From Krasilnikovia cinnamomea (GTDB lineage: Bacteria; Actinomycetota; Actinomycetes; Mycobacteriales; Micromonosporaceae): a DNA stretch of 64,000 bases. The stretch lies in NCBI RefSeq assembly GCF_004217545.1, contig NZ_SHKY01000001.1:5704001-5768000 (forward strand), given 5' to 3'. Position 1 is the stretch's first letter. Every line of letters begins with the position of its first letter. The position numbers were made by a program, and so were the translations under genes. The notes beneath the pieces are model-generated. The model saw only the letters and a program-made list of their open reading frames with translations. It was not told where the DNA came from and did no database searches. Shown here one piece after another: positions 8,110 through 16,573 of the stretch.

Positions 8110-11100
8110 ATGAGTGACGTTTACCCCGCCCTCGGCGTGCAGCGCGGCATGGTGCTCGGTACCCTGCGACGCCCGAACAGCGGCATCGACGTGCAGCAGA
8201 TCGTCGTCGACTGGCCGGCCCCGGTGGAGCAAGCTGCGTTCTTCGCGACCTGGCAGAGCGCCTTCGACCGGCACGCCGCCCTGCGCACCGCGTTCCGCAC
8301 CGACGGCGACCTGGGTCTGGTGCAGACCGTCGCCGGCCGCGTCGATTGCCCGGTGCGGCACAGCGACCTGCCGCTCGACGCCTTCCTCGCCGCCGACCGG
8401 GTCGAGCCGTTCGACCTCGCGCAGGCGCCGCTCGCCCGCATCACCCTGCTCGGCGGGTCCGACCAGGTGGTTTTCACGTTCCACCACGCCGTGCTCGACG
8501 GGCGCTCCACCCGTTTGGTGCTCGACGAGGTCTTCACCGAATACCGGGCGCGGGTTGCCGGCCAGCTTGCCGAACACCCGCGGCGACCCTCGTTCGAGTC
8601 GTTCGTGCGCTGGTGGGCCGGGGTCGACGGGGCCGCGGCCGAGATGTTCTGGCGCGACTACCTGGCCGGCGCGGCTCGCCCGTGGCCGCTGCCCGGGCGG
8701 CTCGGCGGGCCGGATGACGGGCCCGTCGCCGCGGCCACCGCCGAGCTCGTGCTGACCAGGGACGAGTCAGACCGGATCCGGGCATTGGGTACGCAGCTCG
8801 GAGCCGGCGCGAGCACGATGGTCACTGCCGCGTGGGCCCTGCTGCGCGGCGCGTGGGGCGGCACTCGTGACGTGGTCTTCGGCGTGACCCGGTCATGCCG
8901 TTACGGCAGCGTGCCCGGCGCCGCCGCGATCGTCGGCATGCTCATCAACACGGTCCCGTTTCGGAGTCGAATAGCCCCCCAGTGGACTGTGCGAGAGTTG
9001 CTGGCCGACACCGCGGCCCGGATGCTCCAGGTGCGCGAGCACCAGATGGCCCCGCTCGCCTCGGTACTGGACTGGACCGGTCTGGCCCCCGACAACCTCG
9101 ACAGCCTGCTGGTCGTCGAGCGGCAGCGGCTCCAGCACGGCCTGGCTCCGCTCGATCAGAACGGCACTGCTCCCCAGGTGCGCATCCATCGCTCGCCCGC
9201 TCATCCGGTGACGCTCTACGCCTTCGACGAGCCCGAGCTGTGCCTGGCCCTGTTCTGGGACGGTCGCCAGGTGCACGATGCCGCCGCCCACCGGATGCTC
9301 GCCCAGGTCCGCGCCACCCTGCTCGAACTCGCCGGCCGACCCGATGCCCGCGTGGCCGACCTGCGCCTCGGCGCCGACGACGAGGCCGCCCTGCGAGACC
9401 ACTGGCACGCGTCACGGGCGAAGCGCCTGCACACCGTGGTGGAGATGTTCGCCGCCCGGGTCGCGGCCGACCCCGCCGCGCCGGCCGTGCTCGACGGCGA
9501 CACCACGCTCAGCTACGCGCAGCTCGACAACGACAGCGATCGGATCGCCGCCGCGCTACGCCGGCACGGCATCGGCACCGACGAGCCGGTCGGCGTCGTC
9601 ATGCGGCGTAGCGCCGGGCTGATCCGGGTACTGCTCGGCATCCTGAAGGCTGGCGGGGCCTACCTGTGCGTCGACCCGGCCAGCCCGCCGGCCTGGGCGA
9701 CCGCCCTGCTGCAATCCGCCAAGGTCCGTGTCGTGGTCGGCGCCCTCGCCGAACAGGCAACCGGGATGCTGGTGGTCGACCCGCAGGCGCTCGATGCCGA
9801 AGAACCCGCCGAGGCCGAGGTGCTGCCGCCGGTACACCTCGACAACCTCGCCTACGTGACGTTCACGTCCGGCTCCACCGGTGTGCCCAAAGGCGTCGCC
9901 GTGCCGCACCGGGCCGTCGCCCGACTGGTCACCGACGCGGCGTTCGCCACACTGGGCCCGGGCCGGCGGGTGCTGCACGCCGCGCCGGCCGCGTTCGACG
10001 CCACCACGCTCGAGGTCTGGGGTGCCCTGTGTACCGGCGGGGCGGTCGTCACCGCGCCACCCGACCCGGTCGCGCCGGCCGACCTCGCCACCTTCCTGCG
10101 CAGTGGCCGGGCCGATGTCGCGTGGCTCACCGCCGGGCTGTTCCACCACCTCGTCGAGACCGCGCCCGACGCGCTCGCCGGGGTCGACCAGATCGTCACC
10201 GGCGGCGACGTCGTACGACCCGAAGCGCTGCGCGCCGCCCTCACGGCCCGCTCCGGCCGCCCCCTCGTCAACGGGTACGGGCCCAGCGAGAACACCACCT
10301 TCACCACCACCTACACGGTGAGCACGCAGGACGAGATCGGTGAGCGGGTGCCGATCGGCGCTCCGATCCCGGACACCACTGTGCACATCCTCGACGAGCA
10401 GTTGCGGCCGGTGCCGATCGGCGCGGTGGGGGAGCTGTACACCGGCGGCGCCGGACTGTCCCGCGGCTACCTTGCCCAACCTGCCGCGACGGCCCACCGG
10501 TTCCTGCCCGACCCGGCCGGTGGTGGTGCCCGGCTCTACCGCACCGGCGATCTGGCCCGCTGGCGCGCCGACGGGGTCGTCGAGTTCCTCGGCCGGATCG
10601 ACAACCAGGTGAAGATCCGCGGGTTCCGCATCGAGCCGGGCGAGGTCGAGGCCGTGCTCGCCGGGTACCCCGGCGTCGCCGAGGCCGTAGTCGTCGCCCG
10701 GGGCGGCGACGAGCAGCGGCACCTGGTCGGCTACGTCACCGCCGCGGACCCGTCGCTCGACGCCACCGAGCTGCGCCGCCACCTCACCGCGCGGTTGCCG
10801 GCCTACCTGGTGCCGGCCGCGTTCGTGATCCTCGACCGGCTGCCGCTGGGCCGGAACGGCAAGGTCGACCGGGCCGCACTGCCCGCGCCGGCCCCGCCGC
10901 CGCCCACGGTGGAGGCCGGGCCGGCGACACCGACCGAGCGGCGGCTGGCCGAGCTGTGGGCCTCGGTGCTGCCCGGCGAGCGCACTGCCGACGGGCTGCC
11001 CCGCGACGCCGGGTTCTTCGCCGAGGGCGGCAACTCGCTCAGCGCTGCCCGCCTGACGTTCCGGATACAGCAGGAGTTCGCGGTGCCGTTCAGCCTGGCC

Positions 11101-13479
11101 GCGCTGTACGCGCAGCCGACCCTGGCCGGCGTCGCCGCCGCCGTCGACGCTGCGGCCGCCACTCGACCGGCCACCGACGGGCCGGTGCTGCGCCGCCGCG
11201 ACCGGTCGGCCAACCGGGTGGCGCCGCGCACCGGCTCGCACCTGGTGCCGCTCATCGGCGACTGGGCGCTGTGGTCGACGTTCTGTCTGCGCGGCGCCGG
11301 GTTCCCGGCCGAGCTGCTCACCCCGCTCGGCGACCCGGAACTCGCCGCGGCCGTCGACCGCCCGGACTACCCGCAGGAGTTCGCGCGAGCGGTCGCCCGG
11401 CTCGGGACCGCTTTGCACGCTGCCGCCGCGGACCCGGCGTTTCGCGAGGCGATCACCTGGCAGAACCGGCACGCCCTGACCACCGGCGTCGACCCGCTGC
11501 TGCGTGCCGGGCCCGCTCCGGCCCGGCGGGCCAGCAAGCACCGCCAGCACGAGGCCCTCGTCGCCAGCTACCTCCAGCGGTACTGCGCCAAGAACGACAC
11601 GATCGGGTTCTTCGGCCCGGTCGGCTGGGCCGGGTTTGTCGACGGCGACGCCGTGACCGTCGAGCACGCTCAGCCCTCGCAGGTCGGCCGGCTCGTCGAC
11701 CGGCGCACCGTCTACCTGGAGGGCTGGGCGGTCGCGGCCGTGCTCGAGCCGTTCACCGCGGCGCTGCGGCCGTGGCTGATCCCCCGCCGGCCGGCGTTTC
11801 TCGACGTCGACGGGTCGCTGCTCCGGGTGCCGGGCGCCCCGCCGATCGCGCTCGACCCGCTGACCGCGGCCGTGTTGCACGCGTGCGACGGGGTGCGCGA
11901 CGCCCGCGCCGTCGCCGCGGAGTTGCCGGTCGGGCCGGACGAGGTGTTCACCATCCTGGAAAAGCTGACGATGGAGCACCGGCTGGTGTGGCGGCCGGAG
12001 ATGGCGCCGCACGACACCCGGCCGGAACGCACCGCGCGGTCGATGCTCGACCGGGTCACCGACGAGGCGGTGCGGGCGGCGGCGACCGGTGCCCTCGACG
12101 ACCTGTGCGCGGCGCGCGATGCGGTCGCCGCGGCAGCCGGTGACCCGGATCTGCTGGCCACCGCGACCAGCGCGCTGGAGGCCACCTTCACCCGGCTCAC
12201 CGGCAAGCCGGCGACCCGGCGTGCCGGTCAGCTCTACGCCGGGCGGACCGTCGCCTACGAGGAGTGCCGCCGCGCCGACACCGTGCAGGTCGGGACCGGC
12301 ACCCTCGACGCGGTCCGCGCCCCGCTCGGGCTCGTGCTGGACAGCGCCCGCTGGTTCACCGCGGCCGGTGCGGCCATCTACCGGCGGGTGTTCGAGCAGA
12401 CCTACCAGCGGCTCGCCGCCGACCTCGGCACCCCGGTGGTTCCGTTCGCCGAGTTCTGGCTGCGGGTCGGCCCAACGCTGTTCACGCCGCCGGAGCGACT
12501 CACCGGTGCGCTCGGCCGGGCCCTGCAGCAGCGCTGGGCCGGCGTGCTGCGGCTGCCGCCGGACGCCCGGCGGGTGCGGCTGTCCACAACGGACATCGCC
12601 GACCGGGCCCGGCAGGCATTCCCGCCCGGACAGCCGGGCTGGCCCAGCGCCGTGCAGCACAGCCCGGATCTCATGCGCGCCGGTGACGAGTGGGTCCTGG
12701 GTGAGCTGCACCCGGGCGTCAACACGATCCGCTACGCGACCTGGCTGGAATTCCACGACGACGCCGCCGCGCTGCGGGCCGCCCAGGCCGCCGACATCGG
12801 CCGGCCGGTGGCCTACCCGGCCGAGACCGGGCAGGACGAAGGCGTGCCGACCCGGCAGAGCAACGCCCTCGTCGGCCCCGACGACGTACGACTGGTGTTC
12901 GCCGCCGACTCGTTCGGCCACCCGCCGGAGCGCACCCTGCCGGTCGGCGCGTGCGACCTGGTCGACACCGGGGACGGGCTGCGGGTGCGCCGCCGCGACG
13001 GCCGGCTCGACATGGACCTGATGGCCGTGCTCGGCGACACCGTCGCCGCCGGTCTGGTGCAGCAGTTCCGGCTGCTCCCTTCGGCCGAGCACACGCCCCG
13101 CGTCACCCTCGACGGCCTCGTCGTCAGCCGTGAGTCGTGGACGTTCGAGGCGTCCGCGATCAGCTTCGCCACCGTCGCGGACGAGGCCGACCGGTACCGC
13201 CGGATGCGGGCCTGGGTCACCGCCCACGACCTGCCCCGGCACGTGTTCGTGCGCTGCGCCGGTGAGCGCAAACCGATCTACGCCGACCTCACGAGTCTCG
13301 CCTCGGCCGACCTGCTCGCCCGCGCGGTCCGGCGCGCGGCCCGGCACAGCGGGCCTGCCGCGGCGGTGACCGTCGTGGAGATGCTCCCGGCGCCGGACCA
13401 GCTGTGGCTCACCGACGCTGCCGGGCGGCGGTACGCGGCGGAACTGCGCATCGTTGCGGTGGACAGGCGGAGGAACTGA
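8110..13479 (+). CDS. NRPS1: C-A-T module fused to a LanB-type lantibiotic dehydratase domain
   Basis: The protein has 1789 residues. The condensation domain (about 1-430) has an intact FHHAVLDG. The adenylation domain (about 445-935) has FTSGSTGVPKG, YGPSENTT, YRTGDLARW and NGKVDR; its hand-read code DALWVGGTFK is closest to valine-type codes (tentative). The carrier domain has Ser976 in GGNSLSAAR. From about 1019 to the end lies a domain of roughly 770 residues matching the LanB glutamylation module: RQHEALVASYLQRYCAKNDT followed directly by IGFFGPVGWA, and later IRYATWLEF. No SpaB_C-type elimination domain follows. LanB enzymes use aminoacyl-tRNA to esterify Ser/Thr, or add residues in PEARL relatives. 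As the first synthetase, with no upstream module here, its C domain may take an acyl starter. It ends one base before NRPS2. Confidence 0.9.
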   Translation: MSDVYPALGVQRGMVLGTLRRPNSGIDVQQIVVDWPAPVEQAAFFATWQSAFDRHAALRTAFRTDGDLGLVQTVAGRVDCPVRHSDLPLDAFLAADRVEPFDLAQAPLARITLLGGSDQVVFTFHHAVLDGRSTRLVLDEVFTEYRARVAGQLAEHPRRPSFESFVRWWAGVDGAAAEMFWRDYLAGAARPWPLPGRLGGPDDGPVAAATAELVLTRDESDRIRALGTQLGAGASTMVTAAWALLRGAWGGTRDVVFGVTRSCRYGSVPGAAAIVGMLINTVPFRSRIAPQWTVRELLADTAARMLQVREHQMAPLASVLDWTGLAPDNLDSLLVVERQRLQHGLAPLDQNGTAPQVRIHRSPAHPVTLYAFDEPELCLALFWDGRQVHDAAAHRMLAQVRATLLELAGRPDARVADLRLGADDEAALRDHWHASRAKRLHTVVEMFAARVAADPAAPAVLDGDTTLSYAQLDNDSDRIAAALRRHGIGTDEPVGVVMRRSAGLIRVLLGILKAGGAYLCVDPASPPAWATALLQSAKVRVVVGALAEQATGMLVVDPQALDAEEPAEAEVLPPVHLDNLAYVTFTSGSTGVPKGVAVPHRAVARLVTDAAFATLGPGRRVLHAAPAAFDATTLEVWGALCTGGAVVTAPPDPVAPADLATFLRSGRADVAWLTAGLFHHLVETAPDALAGVDQIVTGGDVVRPEALRAALTARSGRPLVNGYGPSENTTFTTTYTVSTQDEIGERVPIGAPIPDTTVHILDEQLRPVPIGAVGELYTGGAGLSRGYLAQPAATAHRFLPDPAGGGARLYRTGDLARWRADGVVEFLGRIDNQVKIRGFRIEPGEVEAVLAGYPGVAEAVVVARGGDEQRHLVGYVTAADPSLDATELRRHLTARLPAYLVPAAFVILDRLPLGRNGKVDRAALPAPAPPPPTVEAGPATPTERRLAELWASVLPGERTADGLPRDAGFFAEGGNSLSAARLTFRIQQEFAVPFSLAALYAQPTLAGVAAAVDAAAATRPATDGPVLRRRDRSANRVAPRTGSHLVPLIGDWALWSTFCLRGAGFPAELLTPLGDPELAAAVDRPDYPQEFARAVARLGTALHAAAADPAFREAITWQNRHALTTGVDPLLRAGPAPARRASKHRQHEALVASYLQRYCAKNDTIGFFGPVGWAGFVDGDAVTVEHAQPSQVGRLVDRRTVYLEGWAVAAVLEPFTAALRPWLIPRRPAFLDVDGSLLRVPGAPPIALDPLTAAVLHACDGVRDARAVAAELPVGPDEVFTILEKLTMEHRLVWRPEMAPHDTRPERTARSMLDRVTDEAVRAAATGALDDLCAARDAVAAAAGDPDLLATATSALEATFTRLTGKPATRRAGQLYAGRTVAYEECRRADTVQVGTGTLDAVRAPLGLVLDSARWFTAAGAAIYRRVFEQTYQRLAADLGTPVVPFAEFWLRVGPTLFTPPERLTGALGRALQQRWAGVLRLPPDARRVRLSTTDIADRARQAFPPGQPGWPSAVQHSPDLMRAGDEWVLGELHPGVNTIRYATWLEFHDDAAALRAAQAADIGRPVAYPAETGQDEGVPTRQSNALVGPDDVRLVFAADSFGHPPERTLPVGACDLVDTGDGLRVRRRDGRLDMDLMAVLGDTVAAGLVQQFRLLPSAEHTPRVTLDGLVVSRESWTFEASAISFATVADEADRYRRMRAWVTAHDLPRHVFVRCAGERKPIYADLTSLASADLLARAVRRAARHSGPAAAVTVVEMLPAPDQLWLTDAAGRRYAAELRIVAVDRRRN

Positions 13480-13480
13480 C

Positions 13481-16400
13481 ATGGCGTTGTTCGAATTCCC
13501 GGCCTCCTACGCGCAGCGGCGCATGTGGCTGCTCGACCGGCTCGACCCGGGCCAGGCCAACTACGTCATCGGCTGGGCGATATGGCTCGACGGCCCGCTC
13601 GACGAAGCCGCCCTCGCCCGTGCCTGGGACGCTGCCCTGCAGCGGCACGAGGCGCTGCGCACGACCGTGCGAGACGACGCCGGGGAGCCCGTCCAGGTCA
13701 TCGACGAGGACACCGCCGCCGCCCGGCTTCGCGTCGAGGATGCCGACCCGCAGACCGCCCGCGACCGGATCCGGGCGCTCGCCGCGACGCCGTTCGACCT
13801 GGCCGCCGGGCCACTCGCCCGGGCCGTGCTGCTGCGCCTGGGCGCCCGGCGGCACGTGCTGGCCGTCGTCGTGCACCACATCGTCGCCGACGGCTGGACG
13901 TTGCGGCAGCTGTTCCAGGAGCTGGTCGCCGACTATGCGGCCGACGGGGCCGTGACGCCGGAGCCGCCGCTGCAGTACGCCGACTTCACCCAGTGGCAGT
14001 TCGAGCACGCCGATGCCGGCGGGTTCGCCGACGACGAACGGTTCTGGACCGCCGAGCTGGCCGGCGCGCCCGCCGAGCTGACGCTGCCCGTCGAACGGCC
14101 CTACCCGGCCAGGCAGCGCTTCGCCGCCGACGAGGTCGCGTTCACCGTTGACGAGCAGACCGCCGACCGGCTCCGGTCGCTGGCCCGGGAACGGTCCGGC
14201 ACGCTGTTCGCCGTGGTGGCCGCCGCCTACGCCACCGTCCTGGCCCGCCTCGGCGCCGCCGAGGAGTTGCTCATCGGCGTACCGGTCTCGGCCCGCACCC
14301 GCGCCGAGACCGAGACGGTCGCCGGCCTGTTCGTCAACACCGTCGCCGTCCGGGTCGACCTGCGCGGCGACCCCGGCCTGGCCACGCTCGTCGACCGGGT
14401 GCACACCGCCACCACGCGGGCCCTGGCTCACCAGGAGGTGCCGTTCGCGCGGGTGGTGGAGCTGTGCCGCCCGGAGCGCAGCCACACCCGGCTGCCCCTG
14501 GTGCAGGTGCTCTGCGCCGTGGAGGACCCGTGGCCGGCCACGGCCACCGGTGGGCTGTGCTGGCAGCCGGAGCTCATTCCGAACGGCACCGGCAAGTTCG
14601 AGCTGGAGCTGACCGTCACCGACGGCCCGGGCGTGCTGACCGGGCGGCTGAACTACCTCACCGACCTGTTCGGCCCCGACGGCGCCCGGCGGATCGCCGA
14701 CGCGATCCGGCTCACCCTGGAGCAGCTGGCCCGGGACAGCGCCGTACGCGTGTCCGATGTGGACCTTCTTACCCCGGCGACCCGTGACCTCGTGACCGTG
14801 GCATGGCCAGCCGGCACCCGGCCCGCGCCCGCCGACACCACCGCCACCGAGCTGCTGGCGCCGGCGTGCACCGGCGACCTGCGGGACACCGTCGAGCGAA
14901 TCGCCGCCGCGCTGCGTGAGCGGGGCTCCGCCGTGCAGGACACCGTGGCGATCCTGCTGCCCCGCTCGGCCTGGGCGTTGGCGGCGTTGCTCGGCGTGTG
15001 GTGGACCGGCGGGGCCTATCTGCCGCTCGACCCGGCCGCCCCGGTCGAGCGGCTGCGCGGCATGCTTACCGACGCCGGCGTCCGGACGCTCATCACCCAC
15101 CGGGATCTGCTCACGTCCGACCTCGAGGCAGAACACGTGCTCGACCTGGCAGACCTGGCCGACTTCGCGGGACGAACCGAGCCGGTGGCGGTACCGCCGA
15201 CCGCCGCGGCTTACGAGCTGTTCACCTCCGGCACCACCGGGCGGCCCAAGGCGGTCACCGTCACCCAGGGGGCGGTCGGCGCGCTGCTGCTCGCGCTGCG
15301 TGACCTGCTGCCGATCCGGCCCGGCGACCGGATGGCCATCCTGGCCACGCTCGCCTTCGACATCTCCGTGGTCGAGCAGCTGATGCCCATGCTGACCGGC
15401 GCCACGCGCGTCGTCGTGCCCGACGACATCGCGGTAGACGGACAGCTGCTGCGCCGCATGCTCGAAGCCGACGAGGTCACGGTCGTGCAGGCCACCCCGA
15501 CGACCTGGCGCATGCTGGCCGCCGCCGGCGGCGTGCCGGACACGGTGCGGGTGCGGGTCACGGGCGGCGAAGCGATCGCCCGTGACCTGGCCACCGCCCT
15601 GATGGAGGGGCCGGAGGTCGCGCTGTGCAACCTTTACGGGCCGACCGAGACGACCGTCTACTGCACCGGCGCCGTCGTCACCGACCGCACCGGGCCGCTC
15701 GACGTCGGCGTGGCGTTCCCCGGCAGCCGCGCCTACGTCCTCGACGAGCAGCTGCGGCCCGTCCCACCGATGGTCACCGGCGAGATCTACCTCGGCGGCG
15801 CCTGCCTTGCCCGCGGTTACCGCGGGGCGCCCGGCCTCACGGCGGAGAAGTTCCTGCCCGACCCGTTCACTCCGGGCGAGCGGCTGTACCGCTCCGGCGA
15901 CCTGGGCCGCTGGCGCCCGGACGGACGGCTGGAGATCCTCGGCCGCGCCGATCGGCAGCTCAAGGTGCGCGGCTTCCGGGTCGAGTCAGCCGAGATCGAG
16001 GCGGTGCTGCGCCGCCACCCCGGTGTCGTCGACGCCCTCGTCACCGCGAGCGGTGGCCCGAGCGGCGACCTGCGCCTCGCCGCCTACCTGGTCGTGCGGG
16101 ACGGCGCGGGTGACCCGCCGGACGGTCTGCTGGAACACCTGCACCGGTTCCTGCCCGGGTACATGATCCCGGCCGCGTTCGTGACGGTCCCGGAGCTGCC
16201 GCGCACCGAGCGGGGCAAGGTCGACCCGAGCTCGCTGCCCGAGCCGCAGTGGGGTGCCGCAGGCCGGGCCGAAGGGCCGGGCCGGGCCGCTGAGACCCCG
16301 GTCGAGCGGGAGCTGACCGCGATGGTCGGTGAGCTGCTGGGCCTGTCCGGCCCGGTCGGCGTCGACGACAACTTCTTCGTCCTCGGCGGGCACTCCTTCA

Positions 16401-16573
16401 CCGCTGCGCAGCTGATGGCCCGCCTCCGTGCCCGCTATGGCGTCGAGCTGCCGGTGCGGGCACTGTTCGACAACCCGACGATGGCCGCCCTGGCGAAAGC
16501 CGTCGAGGTGCCGACGGGGGACGACTTCCTCGACGTGCTCACCGATGCCGACGTCGAGGAACTGCTGCGATGA
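13481..16573 (+). CDS. NRPS2: single C-A-T module
   Basis: The protein has 1030 residues from ATG 13481, one base after the NRPS1 stop, with GGCGGAGGAA as ribosome site inside the NRPS1 tail. The condensation domain (1-430) carries VHHIVADGW, an intact active site. The adenylation domain (about 450-900) has LFTSGTTGRPKAV, YGPTETTVY and YRSGDLGRW. The hand-read code DIVQVGLVYK resembles glycine codes of the DILQLGL type (tentative). The carrier domain has Ser972 in LGGHSFTAAQ. There is no epimerisation or methylation domain. The short acidic tail (DVLTDADVEELLR) may dock to NRPS3. It overlaps the next gene by four bases (ATGA), indicating translational coupling and a direct hand-off. Confidence 0.93.
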   Translation: MALFEFPASYAQRRMWLLDRLDPGQANYVIGWAIWLDGPLDEAALARAWDAALQRHEALRTTVRDDAGEPVQVIDEDTAAARLRVEDADPQTARDRIRALAATPFDLAAGPLARAVLLRLGARRHVLAVVVHHIVADGWTLRQLFQELVADYAADGAVTPEPPLQYADFTQWQFEHADAGGFADDERFWTAELAGAPAELTLPVERPYPARQRFAADEVAFTVDEQTADRLRSLARERSGTLFAVVAAAYATVLARLGAAEELLIGVPVSARTRAETETVAGLFVNTVAVRVDLRGDPGLATLVDRVHTATTRALAHQEVPFARVVELCRPERSHTRLPLVQVLCAVEDPWPATATGGLCWQPELIPNGTGKFELELTVTDGPGVLTGRLNYLTDLFGPDGARRIADAIRLTLEQLARDSAVRVSDVDLLTPATRDLVTVAWPAGTRPAPADTTATELLAPACTGDLRDTVERIAAALRERGSAVQDTVAILLPRSAWALAALLGVWWTGGAYLPLDPAAPVERLRGMLTDAGVRTLITHRDLLTSDLEAEHVLDLADLADFAGRTEPVAVPPTAAAYELFTSGTTGRPKAVTVTQGAVGALLLALRDLLPIRPGDRMAILATLAFDISVVEQLMPMLTGATRVVVPDDIAVDGQLLRRMLEADEVTVVQATPTTWRMLAAAGGVPDTVRVRVTGGEAIARDLATALMEGPEVALCNLYGPTETTVYCTGAVVTDRTGPLDVGVAFPGSRAYVLDEQLRPVPPMVTGEIYLGGACLARGYRGAPGLTAEKFLPDPFTPGERLYRSGDLGRWRPDGRLEILGRADRQLKVRGFRVESAEIEAVLRRHPGVVDALVTASGGPSGDLRLAAYLVVRDGAGDPPDGLLEHLHRFLPGYMIPAAFVTVPELPRTERGKVDPSSLPEPQWGAAGRAEGPGRAAETPVERELTAMVGELLGLSGPVGVDDNFFVLGGHSFTAAQLMARLRARYGVELPVRALFDNPTMAALAKAVEVPTGDDFLDVLTDADVEELLR

